This document shows positions 39,533 through 50,674 of a stretch of DNA of 64,000 nucleotides, piece after piece; within the stretch, counting starts at the first letter, position 1, and each line of letters opens with the position of its first letter. Source of the DNA: Lota lota (taxonomy: Eukaryota > Chordata > Actinopteri > Gadiformes > Lotidae); the NCBI GenBank assembly GCA_026745465.1, contig JACYXH010000429.1, forward strand, positions 4,761,378 to 4,825,377, given 5' to 3'. The notes under the pieces were generated by a model. That model was not told the DNA's origin and did not search any database. It worked only from the letters and a program-made list of their open reading frames with translations. The translations under genes were made by a program, and so were the position numbers.

Positions 39533-39563
39533 GCGTGTGTGTGTGTGTGTGTGTGTTTGTGTG
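39533..39563. repeat. (TG)n microsatellite
   Basis: Short TG tract just left of a hAT-like terminal sequence. Confidence 0.9.
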
Positions 39564-39579
39564 TCTATAGAAGCTATAC

Positions 39580-39650
39580 ACCAGTGTTTCTCAAGTGGGG
39601 GTAGTGTACCCCTAGGGGTAATGTGAAGGATTGCAGGGGCTACTTGGAAA
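39580..39650 (+). mobile_element. hAT-like terminal fragment (left end)
   Basis: CAGTGTTTCTCAAGTGGGGG is followed by TAGTGTACCCCTAGGGGTAA, which holds a short palindrome. This resembles the beginning of a common teleost hAT-type non-autonomous repeat. No right end was found downstream, so its extent is unknown. Confidence 0.45.
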
Positions 39651-39930
39651 ATGTCAAATGAGTTTTGTTTGTCATTAACTATTAACAGTAATGTGTCATT
39701 AACTATTGTACAATAATGCCACTTCAATCAAATGTACTTTATCAGAATACCAGCTTTAAAAAATTAAGTAAATCGGAATGGTAACACAGTAACAAGCTTG
39801 TTAAATCTTTCAAATAACAGTATATTACTTCAACTTTTATGGGGTGCTTTGCTGAAAAAACAACTGCAGTCTATAGACAATCAATATGTCACAAAACTGG
39901 AACCAAAAGTTTACTTTCTAAGAATAAATC

Positions 39931-39931
<1 letters not shown>

Positions 39932-40018
<87 letters not shown>
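39932..40018. repeat. (TG)n microsatellite, 87 bp
   Basis: Uninterrupted TG dinucleotides. Confidence 0.98.
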
Positions 40019-40022
<4 letters not shown>

Positions 40023-40786
40023 ATCCTTTGTGGACTGTTTTTCTCTGAAAGCCAAGCCTGTATAAATTATCCTCCATGCCCCGACTCGCTCAGCGGTTCG
40101 ATGTGTTTTCCTCGGACACAAAGGACCGCGTTAACTGTGTCTGTTGGAGCTGCACTGATCTAAAATAAAGACGGGCTTTATCTGCACTAGAGCTGGAGAG
40201 GCACATCACTCCTCAAGTCTGAGCTGGGATGAACAAAAATAAAAGTTGAATAAAAAGTAACACATTCTTGCCATGCCCCTGGGGTAGAACGCAATAAATC
40301 ATCATTAGGAAAATTGACCTTTTTCCTGCAGTTCATTGCACTCATTAAGTTGCATTCAAACATGCTACTGACTCAGTTAACTTTGTATGGTTGGTGATGC
40401 CGGAGATTAACATCCCTGTTTACCAGGATGTCTGATAACTTCTGAAACTCAAGGCATCAACGACATAATTAACGTAGAGTCACAACAATTAACTTATGTG
40501 ACTTTAAGTAAATTAAGACTTCAATCACAACAATGCAATTATGTAATGTTTTGTGTGTATATATATGTGCAATTTTAAGCATTGATCATAATATTGTCCA
40601 TCGTCCATTCCATCATAAAAATAAAATGTGCTAACATAAGCCCCTTTCACACATGCACTATAACCCTGAGCTTCTTTAGACAATACCCTAGGAGGAACAA
40701 ATGAGACAACACTCAAGTTAGCAGAACTGCGAAAATGCTCTTCCTGAGATCCGACGGAGAGAATCATTTTCACTCGCACGAGTGGT

Positions 40787-40966
40787 TTGATGTGACAGCT
40801 GCTGTTGACACAGTTTGCATTTTACTGGTTTTGGATCATCTTTAATGGTTTCCAAATGCTGCCAAACTTCAGAAGTTTTTTTCCTGAAATGGTGTATCCT
40901 TCTAGAATTACAGTTTAGAATGTGCTCTGTTTCGAAAAGAAAATGATTGGATAGTGCCACTGCCAT
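40787..40966 (-). pseudogene. BED-type zinc finger fragment of a hAT-family transposase
   Basis: A minus-strand frame contains TSEVWQHLETIKDDP followed by KPVKCKLCQQQLSHQ. This is the BED finger pattern (aromatic-rich start, then CxxC) found at the amino terminus of many hAT transposases and ZBED proteins. The distal histidine pair is not recognisable and no catalytic domain follows. It is a short relic of a DNA transposon rather than a working gene. It may belong with the hAT-like end at 39.58 kb, but the link is unproven. Moderate confidence in the domain, low in the family. Confidence 0.6.
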
Positions 40967-41099
40967 TACACAAAGTGATTATCGAACAAACAATAATGAC
41001 ATTTATTGTAAAAAAAAACATAACACAGCAATTTCCCACAGAAGACAATCCCCCACCCTCACAAAAACACTTATTATATAACTTAAAGGCTTAAAAGCG

Positions 41100-41640
41100 A
41101 TTTTACAGGAGATTGACAAAGTTGTCAAGCAGTACCTGCGCACGCGTTCTTACAGAGAAATTAAAAAACAGCTATTTGTACCGGTTTCTGATGAAGAGTC
41201 TGCAGCGGATCTCAGTAATGGTCTATTGTGTAGTGAGGCTACAGCTGCTATCACAGAGGTGTAGAAAATATATTAGAAATATTTAGAAAAGGCCCAAAAA
41301 CGCTTTTTTCTTTTTGTTGGTTTTTGGCTTTTTGTTATGTTATACAGATCAGGACAATAATGATCTATATTCACAATATGGCGACGAGAACATGCATAGT
41401 GGAGATTTAGATGGTGTTACAACTAACGAATGGTTACAAGACTTTGCCACCTATCTGGGGGGAAAGAATCTTACATATATACAGGATGGATTGGACAATA
41501 AGGTGGTGGTGGATATGCTGATGGTGGATGAGGATTGGAACCTAACGACACCGCGTCTAAACCCTGAATCCCTGGGTGTTTTGAGAGCTACGACATGTGT
41601 ATGTGTGGAAGCCATCATCAACAAGAAGGTCTGAGCAGAC
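41100..41640 (+). pseudogene. Unassigned left-end gene region of the Polinton (fossil)
   Basis: Plus-strand frames read EIDKVVKQYLRTRSYREIKK and, further on, DLYSQYGDENMHSGDLDG and TNEWLQDFATYLGGKNLTYI. They have ordinary amino-acid composition, unlike the low-complexity frames elsewhere. They lie just upstream of the capsid gene on the same strand, where relatives carry a second structural protein. I do not recognise the family, so assignment as a minor capsid (penton-like) protein is a guess from position only. The Tc1-like element follows directly. Confidence 0.45.
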
Positions 41641-41683
41641 TGTTGGGGATGCGCGTACATCAACCCAAGCCAACGACGACATA

Positions 41684-42903
41684 CACTATATTGCCAAAGG
41701 TTTTGGGACGCCTGCCTTTACACGCACATAAAGGTTAATGACATCCCATTCTTAATCCGTAGGGTTTCATATGGAGTCTGCTCACCCTTTGCAGCTATAA
41801 CAGCTTCAACTCCATAAGGATGAGGAGTGTGCTTATGGGCATTTTTGACCATTCTTCTTGAAGCGCATTTGTGAGGTCAGGCACAGATGTTGGACGAGAA
41901 GGCCTGGCTCGCAGTCTCCACTGTAGTTCATCCCAACGGTGTTCTATCGAGTTGAGGTCAGGACTCTGTGCAGGCCAGTCAAGTTCCTCCACACCAAACT
42001 CGCTCATCCATGTCTTTATGGACCTTGCTTTGTACACTGGTGCACAGTCATATTGGAACAGGAAAGGGGCCATCCCCAAACTCTTCCCACAAAGTTGGGA
42101 GCATGAAATTGTCCAAAATGTCTTTGTATGCTGAAGCATTAACAGTTCCTTTCACTGGAACTAAGGGGCCAAGCCCAACCCCTGAAAAACAACCCCACAC
42201 CATTATCCCCCCTCCACCAAACTTTACACTTGGCACAATGCAGTTAGGCAAGTACCGTTCTCCTGGCAACCGCCAAACCCAGACTCGTCCATCGGATTGC
42301 CAGACAGAGAAGCGTGATTTGTCACTCCAGAGAACACGTCTCCACTGCTCTAGCGTCCAGTGGCGGTGTGCTTTACACCACTGCATCCAACGCTTTGCAT
42401 TGCACTTGGTGATGTAAGGCTTGGATGCAGCTGCTCGGCCATGGAAACCCATTCCATGAAGCTCTCTACGCACTGTTCTTGAGCTAATCTGAAGGCCACT
42501 CGAAGTTTGGAGGTCTATTGACTCTGCAGAAAGTTGGCGACTTCTGCGCACTGTGCGCCTCAGCATGCGTTGACCCCGCTCTGTGATCTTATGTGGCCCA
42601 CCACTTCGTGACTGAGTTTCTGTTGTTCCCAATTGCTTCCACTTTGTTATAATACCACTAACAGTTTACCGTGGAATATTTAGTAGTGAGGAAATTTCAC
42701 GAATGGACTTATTGCACAGGTGGCAACCTATCACTGTACCACGCTTGAATTCACTGAACTCCTGTGAGCGACCCATTCTTTCACAAATGTTTGTAGAAGC
42801 AGTCTGCATGCCTAGGTGCTTGATTTTATACACCTGTGGCCCAGGTGTATAAATGCAATTCAATGATTCGGAGGGGTGTTCCAATATATTTGGCACTATA
42901 GTG
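41684..42903 (-). mobile_element. Tc1-like (Tc1/mariner) DNA transposon, 1,220 bp, nested in the Polinton
   Basis: The element starts CACTATATTGCCAAAGG. On the other end (reverse complement) it starts CACTATAGTGCCAAATA, so it has similar terminal inverted repeats of about 29 bp. TA dinucleotides flank both ends (41,682-41,683 and 42,904-42,905), the target-site duplication typical of Tc1/mariner. A transposase relic fills the minus strand. Length and ends are those of a full-length Tc1-like element that no longer codes for an intact protein. Confidence 0.93.
41735..42776 (-). pseudogene. Tc1-like transposase (DD34E), inactivated
   Basis: The minus strand starts with MGRSQEFSEFKRGTVIGCHL, the first DNA-binding helix-turn-helix region. 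It continues through [20 protein letters not shown] to the catalytic [14 protein letters not shown]. Then come [22 protein letters not shown] (second Asp) and SPDLNSIEHRWDEL (Glu, about 34 residues on). The catalytic triad is present. The frame is interrupted by one in-frame stop between the amino-terminal helix region and the rest, and by about two frame changes in the catalytic half, so no full transposase of about 340 residues can be made. It codes antisense to the capsid gene of the host Polinton. Confidence 0.93.
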
Positions 42904-42999
42904 TAGTTGTCTGCAAAGACCGTCATGGTATCATTACGAAGCCCCATTATGATGATGTATGTGCATTGTTGTATAGAAAACCCTTCCAGATACTTTTAG

Positions 43000-44090
43000 A
43001 AACTATTTTAAAAATACAGATAGCGGCCCCATAGAGTTCTTTGTGTCGGCCAGCAGCAAAGACTATATGGATCTAAACAATATCTATTTGCATCTCCGGG
43101 TCAAGATCACTAATCCTGATGGATCAGACTTGGTCCCGCAGGCCGAGGTGGGTCTGATCAACTACCCCGGATGCACACTATTCTCACAAGTGGATATTAC
43201 GCTGGGTGACAGGCTTATTACACAGTCGTCAAATACCTATCCATACCGGGGTATAATAGAATGCTTGTTAAACTATGGGAATGGTACACTGGAAACCCAA
43301 TTTGGCTGCGGGCTATTCAACAAAGACACAAGCGGTCATATGGATGCGCATACCCCTGCTGGAGAGAATGTTGGATTAGCAAATAGGGCTGAATATACGG
43401 CCAATAGCCGTATAGTTGACCTGATAGGTCCTATACACGCAGATATGTTTTTCCAGGAAAAACTGTCGATTAACGGCGTTGATCTTCGCATGAGATTCAT
43501 TAGAGCAAAAAACAAATTCTGTTTTATCGCCGCTGGTAATCTGGAATACAGAGTCTCCATAGTGTCTGCAAGCGTCTTTATTAAAAAGGTTTCTATTGCG
43601 CCAGGTGTCAAGTTGGCCCATGCCAAAGCATTGACACAAGCTAACGGGAAGTACCCCATTGATAGGGTATGTCTTAAGAATGGATCCATCCCTGCTGGTA
43701 CTAGAATATATAATCAGGACAATCTGTTTCTAGGGCAAATTCCGAAGATGATTATTATAGGCTTTCTGGATAGCGAATCATTCACAGGAAGTTATAATAG
43801 GAATCCATTCAGATTTCAGCATTTCGATACCGATTTCTTTAGCCCTTTACTGTGATGGACAATCATTTCCAGCTAAACCTTTTCAACTTGACTTTAGAAA
43901 TTAACTGTATACCAGAGAATATTTCCAGCTTATTCAGGCCACATGCCGTCAGCTGAAGGTTAGAGACATAGCCATTAATCGCAAAAAATGTGGGGATGGC
44001 TATACGTTGTTTTGTTTCAACCTTGAAGCAGATGAAGGATGTGGACAACACGTGTCGCTTGTCAGAACAGGCAACGGAAGGCTTGCCTGC
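43000..44090 (+). pseudogene. Polinton double jelly-roll major capsid protein (fossil)
   Basis: The plus-strand protein reads EFFVSASSKDYMDLNNIYLH, LINYPGCTLFSQVDITLGDR, NGVDLRMRFIRAKNKFCFIA and PFRFQHFDTDFFS. These blocks (strand-rich, the LxNT/NNIYLHLR start, ...RMRFIRAKNKF..., NPFxFQHF) match the family often annotated as F54H12.2-like, the hexon-like capsid protein of Polintons and adintoviruses. Similarity continues past 43,855 in weaker form toward the protease. The gene is broken in a few places. It is followed on the same strand by the maturation protease, as in relatives. Confidence 0.85.
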
Positions 44091-44468
44091 TAACAGCTGT
44101 CGGTCAGAAGATTGCCTGCAATACTTCTTTTCTGGGGGCCGTGGCGTGCAACCACCTGCCAAGAGCCATTCATCAGCTACCTGCTATGGTGGTGGTTAAT
44201 ACCGAACCTTCAAATTTAAATGGTGCCCATTGGCTGGCTATATACATTACAGCACAAAGACAGGGATATTGTTTTGACTCCTACGGAAACCCCCCTACAT
44301 ACTTGGGCTTCCCTGATGCCATACAACGATTTCTTAAACGTAAGTGATGTAATTTATTCTACACAACAGGTTCAGGATCATCTAAGTACAGCCTGTGGAC
44401 AACATTGTGTCTTTTTCTTGTTTAATATGCAAAGAGGTGTATCCTACCATAAGTATTTGAGAATGTAA
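44090..44468 (+). pseudogene. Polinton adenain-like cysteine protease (fossil)
   Basis: The plus strand shows GAHWLAIYITAQRQGYCFDS followed by YGNPPTYLGF and later ACGQHCVFFLFNM. These are the His, acidic (FDSYG) and Cys (CGxxC) blocks of adenovirus-type maturation proteases (peptidase family C5), which cleave capsid precursor proteins. The segment is short, as in the family (about 200 residues or less), and broken. It directly follows the capsid gene. An AATAAA signal lies downstream near 44,596. Confidence 0.82.
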
Positions 44469-44870
44469 TCTACCCCGTAATGATAAGATGGTATATGACT
44501 TTGTTAATCGGATACAACCTAATGTTTGTAATGAACATAATTTGATGTGTGTCCAGTCGTGTAGCAGTGTGTAATATGTAACATGTATTTTGAAAATAAA
44601 AATACAAGATAGACAAGCAAATATTTTGGTTATTCAATTTTATTCATGCCTGAAACACATTATTTCTAAAAAGGTTTCATTCTTTGTTCATTTTTAAAAA
44701 CATCAACATATATTTATTAACACAGAAAGTATATACAGACAATAATATAATAATAAAAATAATCATAAAAACACAACAAAATAACAACAACATACAAAAA
44801 TATAAAATCAGAATTGCAGTTTAGGTGAACTACAGGAGGGGCCCGTTTCCTTACGTTTTCCCCTTTTTTT
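44469..44870. terminator. Convergent 3' ends of the two Polinton gene blocks, with polyA signals
   Basis: About 400 bp of A/T-rich sequence between the plus-strand protease and the minus-strand 216-residue gene. AATAAA on the plus strand (near 44,596) and several TTTATT motifs (AATAAA on the minus strand, for example near 44,638 and 44,711) could end transcription from both sides. Confidence 0.5.
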
Positions 44871-45521
44871 TTATACAGAGTTTGATTGTTCAACACGACT
44901 TATATCAGGTGTTCTTCTAGCCAGTGTAGCTCCATGACTACTATCAAGGATATACTGCCCTGATTCTGTTACATCATCACTATCCAAAATAGGGTTGTTC
45001 GTGTACAGGCTTATAATCTGTCTTAGTCGTTTACTAGGTATAAAGGCTGTTGGTACATTTATATTAGCTAAAGATAATAATAATAAAAAAGCATTCCATA
45101 CATGGGGTCTGGAAGAGTCTAAAATGGTGTAGGGGGCCGTAACATTCTTGAACAAATCATACATATGAGACCACTTTATAGTTTCTCCTTGTGATACAAT
45201 TTCTCCCTTGTCGGTCCATGAAACGTCTTTAAATTTCTTAAATGATTCCAATATATACACCGCATTTCTCTTGATTTTTGGAGATATATGTTTCATCACC
45301 TCATCAAAAATATGATGACCACCACCACCACCACGGACCTCTACATCGTCAGCATGACCCCCACCCACATCCTCAGAAAGCGAAAGAGTCAATCCCCCTT
45401 TCTCCTGTTCCCCTTGTTTAACCATTGCTAGATAACGCTGTAGAACAGCCCCATACTTTTTGGATTTTTCATGCAGGTCAGTATCTGGTATCTTCAACAC
45501 CATCTCCATAGCTTTATCCAA
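44871..45521 (-). CDS. Unassigned 216-residue Polinton protein (fossil, frame looks whole)
   Basis: An uninterrupted minus-strand frame starts MDKAMEMVLKIPDTDLHEKS. It has an acidic segment with a glycine run (RGGGGGHH) near residues 60-70. A helical block, ISPKIKRNAVYILESFKKFK, begins around residue 80. SWTDKGEIVSQGETIKWSHM is followed by a hydrophobic helix, VWNAFLLLLSLANINV. I do not recognise a named family with certainty. Proteins of this type occur in fish Polinton-like elements between the ATPase side and the capsid/protease block, so it is probably a virion or core-associated protein. Composition is far from the simple-repeat frames, and it is the only Polinton gene here that appears uninterrupted. 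Confidence 0.6.
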   Translation of the reverse strand: MDKAMEMVLKIPDTDLHEKSKKYGAVLQRYLAMVKQGEQEKGGLTLSLSEDVGGGHADDVEVRGGGGGHHIFDEVMKHISPKIKRNAVYILESFKKFKDVSWTDKGEIVSQGETIKWSHMYDLFKNVTAPYTILDSSRPHVWNAFLLLLSLANINVPTAFIPSKRLRQIISLYTNNPILDSDDVTESGQYILDSSHGATLARRTPDISRVEQSNSV

Positions 45522-45664
45522 TTCATTTTCAGAAGTCTGTCTAACAGAATCGCGATGGCCGGTATGCTTTAAGGCGTCGAGCTGATGCTAAGGAACTAGA
45601 TACATCTTCTACGTATGCTCCATAATCATAAGAGAGGGGTTTTCTCCCTGGTTAGCCCCCTCTT

Positions 45665-45944
45665 GAGAAAAGGCTGGTAATCAAGGGTATTGCAGCACCC
45701 AACAATGGCAACAAAACCCCCCTGTCTGATTAATAAGTATTTTCTTTTTAGAAATCAACACATTCTTACTTGCCAATAGCCTGATGTCCTTTTTTTGTTT
45801 CTGCAATCTTTTGTGCTGACGGGGAGACAATGGTATCTGGGCTTGTAAAATGGTCAATGCTATTTCACACAGGGCGTTGATAAAATCATCATTGGCTGTA
45901 CAGAGAATAACTTTCCATAGAGCTGGTGGCGCTTTATATAACAA
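45665..45944 (-). pseudogene. Small basic Polinton protein, core/pX-like (fossil)
   Basis: The minus strand reads INALCEIALTILQAQIPLSP, RQHKRLQKQKKDIRLLASKN and KKKILINQTGGF. This is a lysine/arginine-rich helix followed by a KKKxLxxQxGGF element, a pattern I associate with a short conserved gene of Polintons and adintoviruses compared to adenovirus core or membrane-active peptides. Position between ATPase and the 216-residue gene fits. The function is inferred, not shown. Confidence 0.5.
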
Positions 45945-46021
45945 CTTCAGACAGTCTGTTTCTGATTATACGTGACGACATTGTTTATAGCTAATCACTT
46001 TACTGTCTGGGTGTAGACAAC

Positions 46022-46660
46022 TTATCGGTCCAATAAAATAGCTGTTCTAAGTCTCATGTGGTCAGGGGTTTTGCCTTTAAAGTCAACAAGCAAATATCCA
46101 TAAGGTAAACAAGTAGCATTGTTAAAGGACTCCAAAAAATACTTTGTCTTACAAGGAAACATCTGCCTGGCTATGATCAAAATCTGATATTTGCCACGAG
46201 GGTTTTTAAACAATACCATGTAATTTGTGTTTAAGCTTATTGTTCTACTAGCTTTACTTTGCATGAATATATTCTGTACCAGGTACATACAACTGAGGTT
46301 ATGATGGTGTACATATTTTGTAAAAACATGCTGAACCTCTAAATTATTGCTAGCATCATTCATCAAGTCATCAACAATGATAAGATTTCTAATATGGGGT
46401 GGTAAGAGTGAATCATCAGAAAGAGATGTTGGGATCCCTTCCACAGAGTTAATGACCCTTATTTTTAACAAATCGTCATACAAAGGCTGCCAGCATGAAT
46501 AAATGTAGACTATACTGTCAATCTTTTCTGAAAATATCAGATCTGGGTTTTCAATTACTGTTTAGACAAAGTAGGTTTTGCCACTGTTTGAGGGGCCCGA
46601 TACTACCATACTGAATGGATGCTGGAGCCGGGGGTCAAACGTTCAAACATCGCCTGTCTT
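46022..46660 (-). pseudogene. Polinton genome-packaging ATPase, FtsK/HerA-A32 type (fossil)
   Basis: On the minus strand a Walker A motif, VVSGPSNSGKTYFV, lies near 46,565-46,610. A Walker B, NLIIVDDLMND, lies near 46,365-46,400. ASRTISLNTNYMVLFKNPRG follows, with the NxNYMVLFKN block characteristic of this family. These ATPases pump DNA into preformed capsids. The gene directly follows the polymerase in the same direction. Broken in one or two places. Confidence 0.85.
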
Positions 46661-46664
46661 CTGT

Positions 46665-49600
46665 CTAGTAGCCATAAGGAAGTGTGGTAAAATCAGCAAA
46701 GATGCTGCGTTTGTTGTAAACCACATGTTTAATCACTGAGGCGTTTTTAAGCTGGAGCCTCTTTTTATCCCTCTGTATGGTATCTACTTCGGTGATAATC
46801 TCTCTGTCCAGAGGCTGATGTGTCACAAAACCATGTACTAAACTTGTGAGTGTCTGTTGGGTGACAACTTCAGCATTTTTAGCATTTAAAGTTACACCCT
46901 TACAATTGATGGCCGTCTTGTTTTGGTGTGTGTGATAGGCATAGCATTTAGCACCTGTAGAAAAATACTCGGTGATGTAATCTTCCTGCTCAGTGTCAAA
47001 CATGTCCCCATTGTTAAGCTCATCTGTCAAGTCCCCCAGGTATGGGCCTGTAGGGGGTACCCATTCACCCCCACCAGAAACAAAAATGATGCTGTCTGTG
47101 TCACAGTAAAGGACACGCTCTTGCAGTTTTTCTAAAAGGTCGTATAGCACAAGCCTTGCGTGGGCAGTAGTCCATGCAGTAACATCCCGAGCCCTTGAGA
47201 GTCTTGCATCTTTGTGTTTCCACTGCACCATAGCTATATCATCAGAGATGAAGCAAAAGTGACTGACATGGTAGCTGTCGCTGAACATTAGCTGTGTAAA
47301 CCTTTCAGGATCAGAAATGAACTAACATGAGGGGAGGTCTGTGCGCAACGAAAAGCGACCCCACAAACTGTTCAGAATTAACTTGTTACAACTACGCATG
47401 GCTTTGTTTACACGCATGTTGCCCAGATGCCTTCCTTGGCACAGTAGTTTGCCATATACAGTTGGCGTTTCGTCACAGTATCCACTGTGCTGGGGTATCC
47501 TGAAGCCTCCTGCTTACACTTAAGAAATGTTTTGACATAGCCTTTAAACAACTCAGCCGACTGTTTAGGGTAATGCCACACCTCGTACATCTGTGTTATC
47601 CGATACCCCTTTTCAACAGCCTTCTGCGACTCGAAAGACACCCATGTGCCAGTCAATGCCCTCTCATCACTGCTGTGATAACATTCGCTAGTCTGGTTTA
47701 GATTATCGACACAGGTGCGGCAGAGGGGGAACATCAACTTCCCATTGCATCTGTAAGGGAGAACCGGGTGGTATATATACCTCTAGGGAGCAGTACAGTA
47801 CATTTAACAACACCAAAATACTTGTCAATAGACTCAAAATCTCTAAAGATGATTTCAGGATGCCCTACAGGATAAGGACAGTGTGCCTGCACTGTAGGGT
47901 AGAGCGATGTGAAGTCATAGTAGCGTATTTTCTCACCAGGCTCTCTTGTGGTACAACTTGATGGCATTTGTGCGCCCCCCATAGAGAGAATCACAAGGAT
48001 TTATCCTACTCTGGAGCTTCAGAGTCAACAAAAATGTCTGCAACTCAACATTAGACTTTTTCTGTTTACCCCACTCGCATTCCCAAATGACAACAACACT
48101 TAAGCCGTGATCTCTTTTGAGGGCAGATACTTTGAACAGAAACTGCCTTCTCATCTCACCATAGGTGGTCTTTGTGACAGGGTTAACATGAGTCGATTGG
48201 TAACATTGTTCACAACCATGATGAAAACATCCTGCAAATTCATAGGCTGTGTGTGTACTCGATGCATATCCATCTAGGAAGAAGGGGCCATATTGAACTT
48301 CACTATGATTGAGAGCATGGTGAAGCTCCAGGTTATGGATATGGGACAGATATTCGAGCCACTGTATGGATACATTAGAGTATGTCTTGTGCTGCTTTAC
48401 ATAGACACCGTCATATGTAAATGCTAATGTGTTCTCTGGTAAAAACGATGTTTTGTAGACGGCCATACATGCCGATTGTGTATTTTGCATACACCAGTGT
48501 TGTATGCAAAATGATCTAAACCTGCACACTCAATAAAAGTGTCTCGGTAGATTGTACATGTGGTGATCGCGCAGGATCACCACATCATTGACCCCGTAAC
48601 GACGCAACTCCTTCTGGAAGTTAAAGGTGCGGTGACGCACAGCTCTGTACCAAGTGATGAATTTATCCTTTTCATCAGAAGTCATGGAGTCAAAACCATA
48701 ATATGATGTCTCAGGGTAAGGACCTTTGTAGATCTCATTCTCCCTGGTGTTGAATTTATGAGGAAAATAAACGTTTTCCATATCATCAAAACCAAGAGCA
48801 GACGGTGTTTTAGCCAGACGCATGGGGAGAAAGCTAAACGAGTCGATCCACCTCTGTCGGTATGCCTTATCACCCATCAGGATAACTCTACTGCCACACA
48901 TGGTCAGTGAGGGGATAATACCCTGTTTGGTGAAATAATCCAGCATAATGTAGCTGTCAAATCCAGATGCATTGTGTGCTATGAAAGTATGATACTTGAA
49001 TCGTTTTGATCTATAGCGCTTGACAAACTTATCAACACAATCTGCACCACTGGCATACCACTTCTTACCATCAAACGTCATAGCTGACACAAAGTGTGCT
49101 TCGTGTCTACCATCATAAAAACGCGTCTCAAAATCATATTTTTATTTATTTATTTTCTGGGGGTTCAGACTCAAGAGGCTGGATGTAGCACTCATGGTCT
49201 GTATCACTGATTAGAACTTCACCACAATATATGCACTTTTCTGCACAACACCGATGGTCAGGGAGATCCTCAGTAGCTTCTGTCTTACTACGGGCTACAA
49301 TAAACTGTCTACAACACCTATCACAATACTTGGCATGTCTACAGGGTACTAAACCGTATGCTGGTGACTTTTGCTTGTGCGTGTCATAACAGAGCTTTGA
49401 CCAACAAATACAACCTCAATCCTTACACTTTATCGAACTGCCTGTTTTACTATTACATACTGTCAAACAAACATTGCAGTACCATGAACATTTGTGCACA
49501 AGAATTGACTGGTATGTTTTGTAACAATATTTACACACCTGGTTTGCACCAAAGAATGCCGTCCGGTTTTCTATGAGGTGGTAGTGATTGTCATGCAGGT

Positions 49601-50674
49601 ACAGCCAGATTGTTTTTGGGTGTTGTTCAGGATGGGTCTGAAACATTTCTAACTTCTTGAAAGCAGCATTGTGATGAAATATCAATATTTTTGCATCTAT
49701 ATGCTTCTCAAAATTGGATACATTGGAAAAACCAACCTGATGACTGGGGTCATAACCTGGGTCCTTGTGTAATTCTCGGGCAAATACCACTTTGTCCAGT
49801 TCAGACGTCGCCTCTGATCTATCCGTCAGCTCTGCAATAAGAAAATGTGCTAAACATAGTGAGAAACACAGATTGTTGTGTGTGTTATTGGGTGTGTAGA
49901 GACTTAATTTATTCTTGCTTATGATTTCATCGTAGGGTATGGATTTTAACTTGAGACGGGTGCCCCCCCCCCCCCCCTTTTATTATGAGCTCCTGTGATA
50001 ACAAACTCTAATGCATCATCTGTCAAACTTGTGTCATTTCTCTGCATGACTTGGGCTATCTGTTCTAAAACCAAATCAGCATTGTAATCGTCCCTAGCCG
50101 TGAGTACAGCCTGTACATCACTGGCTAGTGATGGCCTCCACAGGGTGACGTTTAAAACGCTTCCACTATCAGTACTCTGCGTGCAATGTGTTATTACACC
50201 TGTCAACCGCTCTCTGATAAAAGTAGGTACTTCTACATTTTGAAGAGGGATACTTCTTAGATCTATAGCCTGTCTAACCTCAAAACCATTAAAGTAGGGG
50301 AATGACCGTGTGCGTATCTCATCTCTAGCTGTAGTCCCATTCTCGGAGATAACCCCACCAGTCTGCATAATTGCCTCATAATTTACAACAGACCTAGCAT
50401 GCACATCATTAGTCCTACATCCAACCTGTTTTGGATATTTTTCTACACCCCTCTCGGCCCCCGCCACCTCAACACAGGTGTCGTCGTCGTCGTCACTATC
50501 ACTGATATTATCAGTACTGCCCCCATATAGCACACCATCCAGTCCTTCTATCTGTTCTGCTTTGGCTAGCGCCTCTAGTGCCCCACGCATATACTCCTCT
50601 AACTTATTTACAACAGACCTATTTAAAAACTCTTCAAGACCTGTATTGCTAAGGTCTATATTCTCATCAAACAA
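46665..50674 (-). pseudogene. Protein-primed family B DNA polymerase of the Polinton (fossil)
   Basis: The minus strand shows, in order: a Cys-rich segment (VCKYCYKTYQ, CSWYCNVCLTV near 49,450-49,550), an exonuclease block FIAHNASGFDSYIMLDYF (about 48,940-48,998), palm motif A RYYDFTSLYPTVQAH (about 47,880-47,925) and motif C VLYCDTDSIIFVSGG (about 47,075-47,115). Intervening fingers/thumb similarity is also present. It is the largest gene of the element and is broken in several places. The amino-terminal stretch (49,946-50,674), starting MFDENIDLSNTGLEEFLNRS with an acidic SDSDDDD segment, has no clear domain. It may be the polymerase's own extension or a separate gene. Confidence 0.88.

Noticed and set aside
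41795-42632. Taking the minus-strand frames as Polinton genes
   Set aside because: They contain Tc1 transposase motifs (WSDKSRF, QYDCAP, NSIEH) and lie between TIRs with TA duplications, so they belong to the nested transposon.
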